The position numbers and the translations under genes were made by a program. From Kribbella jiaozuonensis (lineage in GTDB: Bacteria > Actinomycetota > Actinomycetes > Propionibacteriales > Kribbellaceae): DNA of 64,000 nucleotides. This document shows positions 26,189 to 35,613 of the stretch, one piece after another. Location: the NCBI RefSeq assembly GCF_005233875.1, contig NZ_SZPZ01000001.1, positions 124,001-188,000 on the forward strand. Reading direction: 5' to 3'. The notes below the pieces were generated by a model. The model saw only the letters and a list, made by a program, of their open reading frames with translations, made no database searches and was not told the origin of the DNA. Position 1 is the first letter of the stretch. Each line of letters opens with the position of its first letter.

Positions 26189-27313
26189 TTAGCTAACCAA
26201 CTCCACGAGAGTCTCGATCACGCGGTCGACGTCACCGTCGGTGAGGGCCGGGAAGAGCGGTAACGACAGCTCTTCGGCGTAGTACTGCTCCGCGTTCGGG
26301 CACAGTCCGCGCTTGTACCCCTGCCGCGCGAACACCGGATGCCAGTACACCGGAATGTAGTTCACCTGTACGCCGATCCCCGCGGCCCGCATCCGCTCGA
26401 ACACCTCGCGCCGCCGCCCGCCGAGCACCCGGATCGGGTACAGGTGCCACATCGGATCGACGCCGTCCCGCTGAACCGGCGTACGCAGACCGTCGACGTC
26501 GGCGAACGCCTTGTTGTAGCGCGCAGTGATCTCGGTACGACGGCGTTTGAACTCCGCGAGACGGGCGAGCTGGGAGAGGCCGAGTGCGGCGCCGAGATCG
26601 GTGAGGCGGTAGTTCACGCCGTACTCGTGGACTTCCTGGTGCCACGGGCCTTCGTCGGTGAGCTCGAAGCGCGACGGGTCGCGGACGAGGCCGATGAAGT
26701 GGAACTCGTGGGCTCGCTGCCCGACAACCGGATCCTTGCAGACGACCGCGCCGCCTTCGCCGGTGGTCAGGTTCTTCGTCGGGAAGAACGACATCGTGGT
26801 CACATCGGCCAGGTCACCGACCGGACGGCCGCCCGCCGAGCCACCGACCGAGTGAGCGGCGTCGGCCAGCGTGCGAGCACCGACCCGGTCCGCAAGCGGC
26901 TGGAGAGCGTCGTAGTCAGCGGACTGACCGGCATAGTCGACCGCGGCGACGACCCTGGTCCGCTCGGTGAGAGCAGCGTCCACAGCTGCCGGGTTGATCA
27001 GGCCGGTGTCGTAGTCCACATCCGCGAACACCACGCGAGCGCCGAGCATGGCGGCGCAGGAAGCCGTGGCTACGAAGGTCATCGGCGTGGTGATGACCTC
27101 ATCGCCCGGGCCGACGCCCAAGGCGGCGTACGCGATGTGCAGGGCCGCGGTCCCCGACGTACAGCTGACTGCGCGGTGGCCGCCCGCGAGTTCAGACACC
27201 GCCTGCTCGAAGGCGGTGACCGCCGGTCCGGTCGTGAGCCAGTCGCCCCGCAGTACGGCGGTGACCGCCGCGATGTCGTCCTCGGAGATCGATTGGCGTC
27301 CGTACGGCAGCAC
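26189..27313 (-). CDS. pseC: UDP-4-keto-sugar aminotransferase PseC
   Basis: A 374-residue DegT/DnrJ/EryC1/StrS aminotransferase. PLP-binding Lys is in FFPTKNLTTGEGG; SGTAALHIAYAALGVGPGDEVI and DAAHSVG are the other cofactor contacts. The second Pse step: transamination of UDP-2-acetamido-2,6-dideoxy-L-arabino-hexos-4-ulose. GTG at 27313 starts 2 bases after the pseB stop and is followed by LPYGRQSISEDDI, which matches PseC N-termini. The pairing with pseB makes the function secure; length is normal. Confidence 0.92.
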   Translation of the reverse strand: MLPYGRQSISEDDIAAVTAVLRGDWLTTGPAVTAFEQAVSELAGGHRAVSCTSGTAALHIAYAALGVGPGDEVITTPMTFVATASCAAMLGARVVFADVDYDTGLINPAAVDAALTERTRVVAAVDYAGQSADYDALQPLADRVGARTLADAAHSVGGSAGGRPVGDLADVTTMSFFPTKNLTTGEGGAVVCKDPVVGQRAHEFHFIGLVRDPSRFELTDEGPWHQEVHEYGVNYRLTDLGAALGLSQLARLAEFKRRRTEITARYNKAFADVDGLRTPVQRDGVDPMWHLYPIRVLGGRRREVFERMRAAGIGVQVNYIPVYWHPVFARQGYKRGLCPNAEQYYAEELSLPLFPALTDGDVDRVIETLVELVS

Positions 27314-27315
27314 GG

Positions 27316-28299
27316 TCAGACGTCGCTCTCGAGGATCTTGCGGATCTCCTCGATCGAGTACCACTGGTCGTTGGTGTCGGACGCGTAGTGGAAGTCGCCC
27401 GCGACCGGACGGCCGTCGGTGGGCGGCTGGTAGCCCCAGGTGGCGAGGTCGGGCTGCAGCACGAAGCGGTTGCCGAGGGACAGCGCGCGGCGGCCTTCCT
27501 CCGGGCTGATCATCTCCTCGTGCAGCTTCTCGCCCGGGCGCAGGCCGACGTCGTGCATGGTCGCGCCGGGCGCGATCGCCTCGGCCAGGTCGGTCACCTT
27601 CATCGACGGGATCCGCGGTACGTACAGCTCGCCGCCGGTCATCAGGTCGAACGAGTCGACGACGAACTCGACCGCCTCCGGCAGCGTGATCAGGAACCGG
27701 GTGCAGCGCAGGTCGGTGATCGGCAGCGACTGGCCGGCCGCGTGCAACGCGCGGAACTTCGGGATGATCGACCCCCGGCTGCCCATCACGTTCCCGTACC
27801 GCACGACGCTGAAGCGGGTGTCGTACGCCGCCGCGTAGTGGTTGCCGTTGATGAACAGCTTGTCCGCGGTCAGCTTGGTCGCGCCGTACAGGTTGATCGG
27901 GCTGGACGCCTTGTCCGTCGACAGCGCGACGACCCGTTTCACACCGCAGTCGATCGCCGCCTCGATCACGTTCTGCGAGCCGATCACGTTGGTCTGGACG
28001 AACTCCCACGGGTTGTACTCACCGCTGTCCACCTGCTTCAGCGCAGCGGCGTGTACGACGTAGTCGACCCGGTGCATCGCCCGCAGCAACCGGGACCGGT
28101 CGCGGACGTCGCCGAGGAAGAACCGCAGCCGTGGGTCGTCGCCGAACAGCTGGCGGACCTCCCACTGCTTCAGCTCGTCGCGGCTGAACACGATGATGCG
28201 GCGCGGATTCAGCTGGTCCAGCGCGTGCCGTACAAAGCTCCGGCCGAACGACCCGGTGCCTCCGGTGACGAGGATGTCGGAGCCGGTAAGGATTGACAC
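27316..28299 (-). CDS. pseB: UDP-N-acetylglucosamine 4,6-dehydratase (inverting) PseB
   Basis: A 327-residue SDR enzyme that converts UDP-GlcNAc to the L-arabino 4-keto sugar, the first Pse step. The NAD(P) loop VTGGTGSFG is at 11-19, followed by FSRDELKQWEVR, AAALKQVDSGEYNPWE and the STDKASSPINLYGATK catalytic region, all classic PseB. The GTG at 28299 with AGAAGGG upstream is preferred to the longer start at 28338. It leads the operon pseB-pseC-family Y-family X-pseF. A weak promoter (TTGAAG at 28390-28385, TATTGT at 28365-28360, 19 bp apart) lies just before it. Confidence 0.93.
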   Translation of the reverse strand: MSILTGSDILVTGGTGSFGRSFVRHALDQLNPRRIIVFSRDELKQWEVRQLFGDDPRLRFFLGDVRDRSRLLRAMHRVDYVVHAAALKQVDSGEYNPWEFVQTNVIGSQNVIEAAIDCGVKRVVALSTDKASSPINLYGATKLTADKLFINGNHYAAAYDTRFSVVRYGNVMGSRGSIIPKFRALHAAGQSLPITDLRCTRFLITLPEAVEFVVDSFDLMTGGELYVPRIPSMKVTDLAEAIAPGATMHDVGLRPGEKLHEEMISPEEGRRALSLGNRFVLQPDLATWGYQPPTDGRPVAGDFHYASDTNDQWYSIEEIRKILESDV

Positions 28300-28399
28300 G
28301 CGAGCGGGACCCTTCTGACGGACAGTTCCGAACCGCACACGCGCGGTACGGACCTCGAAACAATAGCTGCCCCGTGAGCCGGTCCTTCAATCCACTGTC

Positions 28400-28801
28400 T
28401 CAGCCCGGCGTGATCAAACGTACGCTCGGGAAGTAGAAGCGGAACGGGCGTGGGTCGCGGGTGATGACGTCGTAGCGCTGCACGGCGGCGTGCGCGCCGA
28501 TGTAGAAATCCGGCAGCGGCGAGGTCTTGGCGCCGCCGGCGCGGCGGTAGGTGACGAAGGCGCGCGCGGCCAGGAAGCCGGCCGGGAACGGCAGCGGTTC
28601 GCGCCGGAAGTCGCTGACCGGCAGCGCGGCGTCGACCTCCTCGATCCGGTCGAACCCGGCCGAGACCTCGGCGTACACGATCGGGTTGATCACCAGCTCG
28701 CCCTGGTCGCGGGCGCCGGCCACCGCGGTCGCGGACCACTCGCCCCAGTCGCGGTCGTCGGTCAGGATGTCGAGCAGCACGCAGGTGTCGATCAGCGACA
28801 C
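28400..28801 (-). CDS. vapC: PIN-domain toxin, VapC family
   Basis: A 133-residue PIN-domain RNase. The four acidic sites are seen: SLIDTCVLLD, PIVYAEVS, PLPDFYIGAHA and ITRDPRPF. VapC toxins cut tRNA or rRNA. GTG at 28801 with GAGGAG six bases upstream is chosen; a longer start at 28867 would overlap the antitoxin gene by 11 bp. Partner vapB precedes it. The pair sits between pseB and pseG, in a cell-wall-polysaccharide locus, perhaps as a stabilising addition. Confidence 0.85.
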   Translation of the reverse strand: MSLIDTCVLLDILTDDRDWGEWSATAVAGARDQGELVINPIVYAEVSAGFDRIEEVDAALPVSDFRREPLPFPAGFLAARAFVTYRRAGGAKTSPLPDFYIGAHAAVQRYDVITRDPRPFRFYFPSVRLITPG

Positions 28802-28856
28802 GCGCTCCTCGGACTGCTCTGCCCGGCGGCGCGGGCCGAGCAACTTGTCGGGGCGA

Positions 28857-29084
28857 TCACTCGCCACGCAGCAGCTCCATCAGCTCCTCGGTGCTCATCC
28901 CGCCGGTCGCCCGGCCGCGCATCTCCCGGACCAGCCGCTGCCCGCGGCTCTCGGCCTCCTCGACCCGCACGATCCGCAGTCCGTCGGCCGCCTCGATCAC
29001 GGTCACTTCGTCCCCCTCGTGGAGATGGTGCTTGCGCCGGAGCTCGGCCGGGATCGTGACCTGGCCCTTGCTGTTCAGTCGCAT
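28857..29084 (-). CDS. vapB: AbrB/MazE-type antitoxin, VapB family
   Basis: A 75-residue SpoVT/AbrB swapped-hairpin protein: MRLNSKGQVTIPAELRRKHHL is the DNA-binding barrel, and the C-terminal helix with TEELMELLRGE would bind the toxin. It neutralises VapC and represses its own operon. The start at 29084 has GGGAGG (29090-29095) before it. An imperfect tandem repeat directly upstream is a likely operator. Confidence 0.87.
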   Translation of the reverse strand: MRLNSKGQVTIPAELRRKHHLHEGDEVTVIEAADGLRIVRVEEAESRGQRLVREMRGRATGGMSTEELMELLRGE

Positions 29085-29090
29085 CGTAGC

Positions 29091-29121
29091 CTCCCACGTA
29101 TTACTTCTCCTACGTACTACT
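29091..29121 (-). promoter_or_regulatory. Candidate vapBC operator, tandem 15 bp direct repeat
   Basis: On the minus strand AGTAGTACGTAGGAG and AGTAATACGTGGGAG (13 of 15 identical) follow each other with one base between, a 16 bp period. The proximal copy covers the vapB ribosome site. This is the place and form expected of an AbrB-type autorepressor site; binding is not shown. Confidence 0.5.
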
Positions 29122-29195
29122 AGTCTATCCACAAGTGCGGATTCTCACCCCGGCCCGCCCCCGGGAACCGGATATGCAGCCGATACGGTCTGGGC

Positions 29196-30212
29196 GTGAA
29201 GCGCGTCGGGGTGCGATGTGATGTGGGGCCGGCCCGGGGCATCGGGCACGTGATGCGCTGCCTGGCGCTCGCCGAGGAGGTACGCCGCCGCGACGTCGAG
29301 CTGATCTTCCTCTGCGACGCGCACACCGTGCCGTGGGCCGCCGACCAGATCGCGGCGCGCGGCATCGACGTACATCCCGCTGTGTGGACGCCCGCCGAAC
29401 ACCTGGAGCTCTTCGAACGGCTCGAGCTTGATGCGGTCGTCTTCGACTCCTATGACCTGGACGCTGCCGTCTACGCGGCCGCCCGGGTGCTTCCAACGCT
29501 GGCGATCGTCGACGGCGACTTCCGCGGCGCCGAAGCGGACGTCCTGCTCGACCAGAACCTCGCTGCGGAGCTCGACCACCCCACGCTGCCGCGGGACTCG
29601 GTCCGGCTGGCCGGTCTGCCGTACGTGATGATTCGCGACGAGATCCTCGACCACCGTCCCGCCGAGCCGCCCGCGGCCCGGCATTCCGTAGTACCGAAGG
29701 TGTTTGCGTTCTTCGGTGGCACAGATGCCTTCGGTGCCGGCCCGTACGTCGCCCGCGCGCTAGCGGCAACCGGTCTGCCGTTCGAGGCCACCGTGGTCGC
29801 GCCCAGTCCCGACCTCGCCGCTCAGATCGCTGCCGTCGAACTGCAAGCGCAGCAGCAGCTCCAGATCATCGGTCCGACCAATCAACTGGCCGCAGAGGTC
29901 CGTGCCGCCGACCTGACCATCAGTGCGTCGGGTACGTCGACCTGGGAGCTGCTCTGTCTCGGTGCGACGACCGGACTGGTCTGTGTGGTCGACAACCAGG
30001 TCATGGGCTACGAACGCGCTGTCGGTACCGGTGCGGCAGCTGGGCTGGGCTTGTTGAGCGCATTGCAGACAGACACGTCGTCCGCGGTCCCGACACTCAA
30101 GCGGCTGCTGTCCGACTCGGCTGAGCGTGGCCGATTGGCTGGTGCAGGGTGGGAGCTGGTCGACGGCCGGGGACGGGAGCGGGTGGCTGACGCCCTCCTG
30201 CAGCTCATCTGA
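29196..30212 (+). CDS. pseG: UDP-2,4-diacetamido-2,4,6-trideoxy-beta-L-altropyranose hydrolase PseG
   Basis: A 338-residue GT-B-like nucleotide-sugar hydrolase that releases UDP from the diacetamido sugar, the fourth Pse step. The signature RGIGHVMRCLALAEEV carries the catalytic His; FFGGTDAFG and the late ISASGTSTWELLCLG, which bind the nucleotide, are intact. GTG start at 29196 with no clear ribosome site. It is transcribed away from the vapBC/pseBC block and overlaps the convergent GT-C-like gene by 8 bp. Confidence 0.92.
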   Translation: MKRVGVRCDVGPARGIGHVMRCLALAEEVRRRDVELIFLCDAHTVPWAADQIAARGIDVHPAVWTPAEHLELFERLELDAVVFDSYDLDAAVYAAARVLPTLAIVDGDFRGAEADVLLDQNLAAELDHPTLPRDSVRLAGLPYVMIRDEILDHRPAEPPAARHSVVPKVFAFFGGTDAFGAGPYVARALAATGLPFEATVVAPSPDLAAQIAAVELQAQQQLQIIGPTNQLAAEVRAADLTISASGTSTWELLCLGATTGLVCVVDNQVMGYERAVGTGAAAGLGLLSALQTDTSSAVPTLKRLLSDSAERGRLAGAGWELVDGRGRERVADALLQLI

Positions 30213-32433
30213 GCTCGTAGACCGTCGCGTCCAGGGTGGCGTGTCGGAGGCGGACGAAGTTGCGGAGTGCGGGCGAGACCCCGCCGGCGCGGTTGTCGGC
30301 GTACAGCCAGCGCACTCCGGCCTGGCGTAGTCGCTCGATCGACGCGGGGGTCGGCGACTTGAAGGCGGTGTCGTTGGCCGCCAGTTCGCTGCTGTCCCAG
30401 TACGGGATCAAGCTCGGGTTGTCGCCGGTGGTGAGGGCTATGCGGTTGGCCTGATTGGAGTACGACCAGCCTTCGATCAGGACAGGGCGCTCCGACAGTG
30501 CGGCGAGCCAGAAGTGCCGGCTGTCGCAGAGGCCGTTGCGCTGGATGATGCAGTGCGCGTTCGTCGCGACCAGGTCGCCCGGTGTGCTGTTCTTCTGGAG
30601 CCACTGGGCAGCGCCTGCCTCAGCAGCCGTCGCACCGCCGCGGAACGGATGCGCGAAGACCAGATTCGACGCCTTGTCCGACACGAACGCCTGCAACGGC
30701 ACCAGCGCCGCGCCGATCATGCACGCCGCGACCGCCGCACCGAGCAATGCCACGAAGAAGTTGCCCGGTCGCCGCGCCAGCTTCCAGACAACGGCCACCA
30801 GCACACCAACCACCAGGACAGCAGCCAGCGTCCACAGCCATGGCGCCTTGATACCGGGCAGCTCAGCGGACTGCCAACGAGCGATCGCCAGCGCCACCAG
30901 ACCCAGCAGTCCGGCCGATCCCACGAGCACCACGGCCCGCCGATCGCCGAGTCGCCCGACCAGATTCGCCAGCCCGACGGAAGCCAGTACGGCGACCACG
31001 GGGAACGCCGTACGAAGGAAGTAGAGCTGGCTGACGCCCGACTGGGTGGTCAGCAACGTCCCCAGCAACCCGGCGACCACGAAGCCGGCCAGGAACACCG
31101 CACCGGTGTCCCGCCACCTCCGACCGAGGAAGAACAACCCGGACGCGGCCAGTGCCCAACTCAGCAGAGTCGTTGCCCCGGTCAACAACTGTGCGTGCGG
31201 GTTCGACATCAGCATCGGGTACGGCGCCAGCTGCACGAACGTCTCGAACGGCTTGATCTCCGTCCCCCACGTGCTCCCGCCGAAGATCGTGATCAACGCC
31301 GCCACGAACACCGCCAGCGACAGCAGCCCGCCGTAGAACGCAGGCCGGGTACTCCGCCGCGCCAGCCCCAACTGCAGGAACGCGAACGCGAACCCGACCC
31401 CCACCAGCGGCAGGATCGTCGACTTTGCTCCGGCCGCCACCAGCGCAAGCAGCACCAGCAACACCCATCGGCTGCGTTCCCTCCCGCCGGACCGCAGCAG
31501 GTCCACCGCCACGATGCACACGGCCAGTGCGATCAGTACTCCGAGGTTCTGCGTCGGACTGAGGTACGCCGCCACCGCAGTGGAGACGCCGCCCAGGCCA
31601 GCCCCGGCCAACGGCTGCATCGCGCCACCGAGGCCAGCGATGAACACAGCGAGCGGTCCGGCCCAGGTGGCGCCCGACTCCGCCGTCGGAGCGAGCCGAC
31701 TGGTCAGCGCGAACACCAGCCCGCAGCCGGCGAGGAACAACGGCATCCAGGTCAGCGAATGGATCAGATCGGTCAGATCGATCCGCGTACCCCACTGCGT
31801 CGCGGCCGTCGCCTGGTGGAAGAACGTGTGGTACTTCATCGGCTCCCCGCCGAGCCACAACGTCGAGATCGGTACGTCGTACTTCGCGCTCGCCGCCAGC
31901 GCCTGCTGGAAGGCCAGATCCGGGTACGCACGCAGCGGATCGGTGTACGCCGGGAGGAACTGCCCCGGACCGCGCCGGTACACGATCAGCAGCACGACCG
32001 CGGTCGACGCCGCGAGCAGCCACGCCTGCAGCGGTCGCAGCGGCTTCTCGACCCGCCGCCAGACCCGCGCCCGGGCGTCACTGTCGACGAACGCGACCAC
32101 CAGCACGACCGGCGCCCACACCCACGACCACGCCTGCAGACCGATCGACGCGCTGGCCAGATAGACCAGCACCTGCCCGGCCGTCCCGACCGCGAACCCC
32201 GCGGACAGGTCCTCCACCAGGTTGCGCCCGTACCCGCCGATCAGCCGCCACAGCGCGAACCCGGGCAGCAGGACCGCGACCCCGGTGAACAGCACGAAGC
32301 GGACCAGCTCGAAGAACGTCGCGTGCAGCGCGAGCAGGACGATCGCCAGGACCACGACAGCAAGCCCGGCGGCCAGACCGGAAAGGGAAGGCCCCGCAGT
32401 ACGCGGCCCCCGCCGCCTCGCTCTCGCGCGCAT
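30205..32433 (-). CDS. Polytopic GT-C-like membrane protein (copy 1)
   Basis: A 742-residue protein with about 13 membrane helices and a C-terminal extracytoplasmic domain. The first large loop contains RAYPDLAFQQALAASAKYDV and KYHTFFHQATA, consistent with an acidic GT-C catalytic loop. The C-terminal part has a conserved pattern TN-HC....C....FW-A..ERPVL-EGW-Y, also found in the 807 aa protein at 47087, which is its paralogue. GT-C enzymes use lipid-linked sugars outside the membrane, so both may decorate a wall polymer. Donor and acceptor unknown. Convergent with pseG (8 bp overlap). Confidence 0.65.
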   Translation of the reverse strand: MRARARRRGPRTAGPSLSGLAAGLAVVVLAIVLLALHATFFELVRFVLFTGVAVLLPGFALWRLIGGYGRNLVEDLSAGFAVGTAGQVLVYLASASIGLQAWSWVWAPVVLVVAFVDSDARARVWRRVEKPLRPLQAWLLAASTAVVLLIVYRRGPGQFLPAYTDPLRAYPDLAFQQALAASAKYDVPISTLWLGGEPMKYHTFFHQATAATQWGTRIDLTDLIHSLTWMPLFLAGCGLVFALTSRLAPTAESGATWAGPLAVFIAGLGGAMQPLAGAGLGGVSTAVAAYLSPTQNLGVLIALAVCIVAVDLLRSGGRERSRWVLLVLLALVAAGAKSTILPLVGVGFAFAFLQLGLARRSTRPAFYGGLLSLAVFVAALITIFGGSTWGTEIKPFETFVQLAPYPMLMSNPHAQLLTGATTLLSWALAASGLFFLGRRWRDTGAVFLAGFVVAGLLGTLLTTQSGVSQLYFLRTAFPVVAVLASVGLANLVGRLGDRRAVVLVGSAGLLGLVALAIARWQSAELPGIKAPWLWTLAAVLVVGVLVAVVWKLARRPGNFFVALLGAAVAACMIGAALVPLQAFVSDKASNLVFAHPFRGGATAAEAGAAQWLQKNSTPGDLVATNAHCIIQRNGLCDSRHFWLAALSERPVLIEGWSYSNQANRIALTTGDNPSLIPYWDSSELAANDTAFKSPTPASIERLRQAGVRWLYADNRAGGVSPALRNFVRLRHATLDATVYELR

Positions 32434-32529
32434 GCCGTAACACTAATGTGAAATTCGTCCCGGAGCGTGCCCGGCGATTCACGGGTGGTCACCTCCGGCG
32501 TCACCGACATGCCTTAAGCTCGACGCCCT

Positions 32530-33282
32530 ATGAGTTGGTACGACGCGCTCGAGGCCGGTGAACTGACCGTCCGGCCGTCCGTTGACGCGGCGAAGCGGTT
32601 CGGGGTCTCGATCGACCGGATGTCCGTCTCGGCCTCCGCCGGTACGCCGCTCGCCGAGGTGCTGGGTGCGGTCGAGCGGTCGACCGCGGACGTGATCGTG
32701 CTGCGCTACCCGGCCCGCGAGACCACCTGGTTCGCCGCGCTGGCCAGCGGCCCGCGGCAGGCGCTGCTCGCCGACACCGTCGTCTACTGGTCGCTGCCGA
32801 CCGGCAAGGGCCGGCGTCCCGCGCCGCTGGCCGGCTTCAGTACGCAGCTCGAGCCGACGGTCGACGAGGACCTGGTCGACGACGTGGTCGCGGACGTCTT
32901 CGGCGACTCCGGCAACCACTACTGCTCCAACCCGATCTTCGACCGGACGCTCGCGCTGGCCGGTCGGCAGGACTGGGCCCGGCGGCGGATCGCCGAGGCG
33001 GGCGCCGTCGTACTGCGTGGTCCCGATCGGCGGGTGCTCGCGCTGGCGGCGGTCGACCAGCAGCGCTCGTGGACCGAGATCCAGGTGGCCGGCGTCGTAC
33101 CGGCCGAGCAGGGCCGCGGCCGGTACGGCCACCTGCTGGCCGCGATCGAGGACGCCTGCACGTCCCGGCGGCTGGTCGTCTCGACGCAGGGTCACCTGAC
33201 CGGCATCCAGCGGATCTGGGCCCGGTACGGGTTCGAACCCGTGCATAACCTCCTGACCGTTCACCTCGTTGCCGCTACGTAG
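32530..33282 (+). CDS. GNAT-family N-acetyltransferase
   Basis: A 250-residue protein whose C-terminal half is a GNAT domain: AGVVPAEQGRGRYGHLLAAIEDACT is the acyl-CoA pyrophosphate loop (Q/R-G-x-G) and GIQRIWARYGFEPVHNLLTVHL the final strands. The N-terminal half is less typical and resembles the WecD/FucNAc-transferase type. It stands 48 bp before the first long GT2 gene on the same strand, so it could lead that operon and add an acyl group to the Pse or another amino sugar of the polymer (inference). Confidence 0.78.
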   Translation: MSWYDALEAGELTVRPSVDAAKRFGVSIDRMSVSASAGTPLAEVLGAVERSTADVIVLRYPARETTWFAALASGPRQALLADTVVYWSLPTGKGRRPAPLAGFSTQLEPTVDEDLVDDVVADVFGDSGNHYCSNPIFDRTLALAGRQDWARRRIAEAGAVVLRGPDRRVLALAAVDQQRSWTEIQVAGVVPAEQGRGRYGHLLAAIEDACTSRRLVVSTQGHLTGIQRIWARYGFEPVHNLLTVHLVAAT

Positions 33283-33330
33283 GAATCCGCTGGGGGCCAG
33301 CACGTAGCTGTCGAGGGAGGAAACACCGGA

Positions 33331-35613
33331 GTGACGCCGCGGCTGAGCGTGGTGGTGCCCTTCTACGGCGTCGGTGAGTACCTCGGCGACTGTCTGGAAT
33401 CGATCGCCCGGCAGGCCTGGACCGATTTCGAGGCGATCCTGGTCGACGACGGTTCCCCCGACGACAGCGCCGTCATCGCCAAGGACTTCTGCGCCCGGGA
33501 CCCGCGGTTCCGGCTGATCCAGCAGGAGAACGCCGGCCCCGGTCCGGCCCGCGATCGAGGCATCAGCGAGGCGACCGGTGAGTACCTGGCGTTCGTCGAC
33601 GGCGACGACCTGGTCTCGCGGTACGGATTCGCGGCCCTGGTCCGGACCTTGGACCGAACCGGTTCAGACTTTGCCGGCGGCAACGCGCGGCGGTTCAACA
33701 ACAGCTTCGGGGTGCGGCCGTCGTGGCTGCACAAGCAGCCGTTCGCCCGGGTCCGGCACGCCACGCACGTGACGGAGTTCCCCGATCTGGTCCTGGACCG
33801 GATGCTCTGGAACAAGATCTACCGCCGCTCGTTCTGGACCGAGAACGGCTACACGTTCCCCCCGATCCGGTACGAGGACTACCCGGTCGCGCTCAAGGCG
33901 CACCTGGACGCGGTCACGGTCGACACGATCACGCAGGCCGTCTACTACTGGCGCGAGCGCGAGTCGGGCGAGTCGATCACCCAGCAGAAGTTCCAGCTCG
34001 GCAACATCCGCGACCGGGTCACCTCGGCGGGGATGGTGATCGACCTGGTCGAGGATGCAGTGCCGGTGGTACGTCGACGTACGCACGCGCACCTGGCGCA
34101 GATCGACGTACTCACTCTGATGTCCGCGTTCGGCACCGTCCCGGCCGAGGAGGAGCAGCATCTCGTCGAGCTGTCGCGTGAGCTGCTCGACCGGATCGAC
34201 GGCGACGTGCTGGCGGCAACTCATCGCTACGACCGGATCCAGCACGCTGCTTTGCGTGCCGGGGACGTCGACTTGCTCAGGCGGCTCGCGGTCTTCCGCA
34301 ACTCCGGCGGGCTTCGTGGCGGCGCACGGGCTGTTCCGCGCGCCCGGCGGTCGCGGCAGCTCGACTACAACTACCCGGGCCAGGGCGAGACCGTCGTACC
34401 GCGGCGGCTGTACGGGCTGCGCGAGCAGGACCTGACCCTCGCGACGAGCGTGCGCGAGGTCGTCTGGGTCGACGGCAAGCTGTCGGTCAAGGGCACCGCC
34501 GAGATCCGCCACCTCGAGACGGACCGATCGTCGAACCTGCAGATCGCGCTGGTCGTCGACGACACCTCACATCCTCTTGAGGTACGCCGGTACGCCGCGC
34601 TGGATCTGCACGGGGACAAGTCGCTCGTCGGCTTCGAAGTACTGCTGGATCGGGAGGTCCTCGCTCATTGCACGGGGGCTCCCGCGCACTTCGAAGTGCG
34701 GATGCGGTCGGGGCGGCGGGACCGGAAGGGCATGCTCGGCGGCCAAGGACCGGGGAGCCCTGGCTGGGCGCCGGGTGCGTGGATCGACGAGACGAACTGG
34801 ATCCAGCCGGGTCCGGGTAAGTACGGCTGGTTCTCGCTGCGGCGGCTGACGGATCCGTGCCGGTTGACCGCGGTCGAGCACGCGGCCGACGAGTTGGTGC
34901 TGCATGGACGGGCGTCGTTCGACGAGCCGGAGTTGCACCTCAGCCGGCCGGTCGTCGGCGGTGAGGAAGAGATTCCGTTGGAGGTCGACGGGCATGATTT
35001 CACCGCCCGACTGCCGATCCGGGACATCCTCGCGGCGGCGAACCACGACGATCCGTTCGGGCAGCGGACGACCCGTTCGTTCCGCGTTCATGGTCCGGAT
35101 CGGCAGGAGCGCGTGCTCCTGTGGACGGCGGGCGACTCGGCTGTCTCGCGCGTCATGGACGATCGGGTTGTCACGTTGACCCGGTCGACCGGCGGGTACG
35201 TGAACCTGCACGAGTCCCCGATCCGGACGACCGCGGCGCAAGCTGTTGCTGAAGGCAATCAGCTGGTCGTGCGCGGTTCGGAGGGTTGCGACGCCACTTT
35301 CAGCTGGCGGCGGTACCTGGCCGACTCCGACGATCACCTGGACGTCGCCTGCCGTCGTACCGTGTCGGCCGATGGCTGGTCGGCCGTGGTCGATGTGGAG
35401 TCGCTGATCCCGGTGACAGCGGTGAAGGTGTCCGTCGACCCGCTGGCGGCGTTGGCCGACTGGATCCTGTTCGCGACCTCCCCTGACGGTGCGGCGCACG
35501 CCGTACAGTGCGAGCCCTTCCTGTGCAGCCGGTTGCCGTTGGCAATCACTCACGGGACGCATGCGCTCGCAGTCCGACCCCATGCCGGCACTCTGCACGT
35601 CGAGGTGCGCTGA
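33331..35613 (+). CDS. Long GT2 glycosyltransferase with unknown C-terminal domain (copy 1)
   Basis: A 760-residue cytoplasmic enzyme. Residues 4-230 are a GT-A family 2 domain: VVVPFYGVGEYLGDCLESI, LVDDGSPDD (38-45) and the metal site VDGDD (89-93), then IRYEDYPVALKAH. Residues about 360-760 are a beta-rich part without a name to me, containing ETNWIQPGPGKYGWFSLRR and STGGYVNLHESPIRT. The 715 aa gene at 38124 is a close paralogue over the full length. GTG start with GGAGGAAACACCGGA upstream. It overlaps the next gene as TGATG, first of a four-gene run. Probably adds sugars to the Pse polymer. Confidence 0.82.
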   Translation: MTPRLSVVVPFYGVGEYLGDCLESIARQAWTDFEAILVDDGSPDDSAVIAKDFCARDPRFRLIQQENAGPGPARDRGISEATGEYLAFVDGDDLVSRYGFAALVRTLDRTGSDFAGGNARRFNNSFGVRPSWLHKQPFARVRHATHVTEFPDLVLDRMLWNKIYRRSFWTENGYTFPPIRYEDYPVALKAHLDAVTVDTITQAVYYWRERESGESITQQKFQLGNIRDRVTSAGMVIDLVEDAVPVVRRRTHAHLAQIDVLTLMSAFGTVPAEEEQHLVELSRELLDRIDGDVLAATHRYDRIQHAALRAGDVDLLRRLAVFRNSGGLRGGARAVPRARRSRQLDYNYPGQGETVVPRRLYGLREQDLTLATSVREVVWVDGKLSVKGTAEIRHLETDRSSNLQIALVVDDTSHPLEVRRYAALDLHGDKSLVGFEVLLDREVLAHCTGAPAHFEVRMRSGRRDRKGMLGGQGPGSPGWAPGAWIDETNWIQPGPGKYGWFSLRRLTDPCRLTAVEHAADELVLHGRASFDEPELHLSRPVVGGEEEIPLEVDGHDFTARLPIRDILAAANHDDPFGQRTTRSFRVHGPDRQERVLLWTAGDSAVSRVMDDRVVTLTRSTGGYVNLHESPIRTTAAQAVAEGNQLVVRGSEGCDATFSWRRYLADSDDHLDVACRRTVSADGWSAVVDVESLIPVTAVKVSVDPLAALADWILFATSPDGAAHAVQCEPFLCSRLPLAITHGTHALAVRPHAGTLHVEVR

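Noticed and set aside
26189..28009. A 606-residue fusion reading through into pseC
   Set aside because: The upstream 230 codons are the out-of-frame shadow of pseB; pseC has its own GTG start at 27313.
30514..32451. 645-codon frame opposite the GT-C-like gene
   Set aside because: Arg/Gln-rich composition typical of an antisense frame; the membrane protein on the other strand is clear.
33227..33242. GGGTTCGAACCC, like a tRNA T-arm
   Set aside because: It lies within the GNAT gene; no acceptor, D-arm or anticodon arm can be formed around it.
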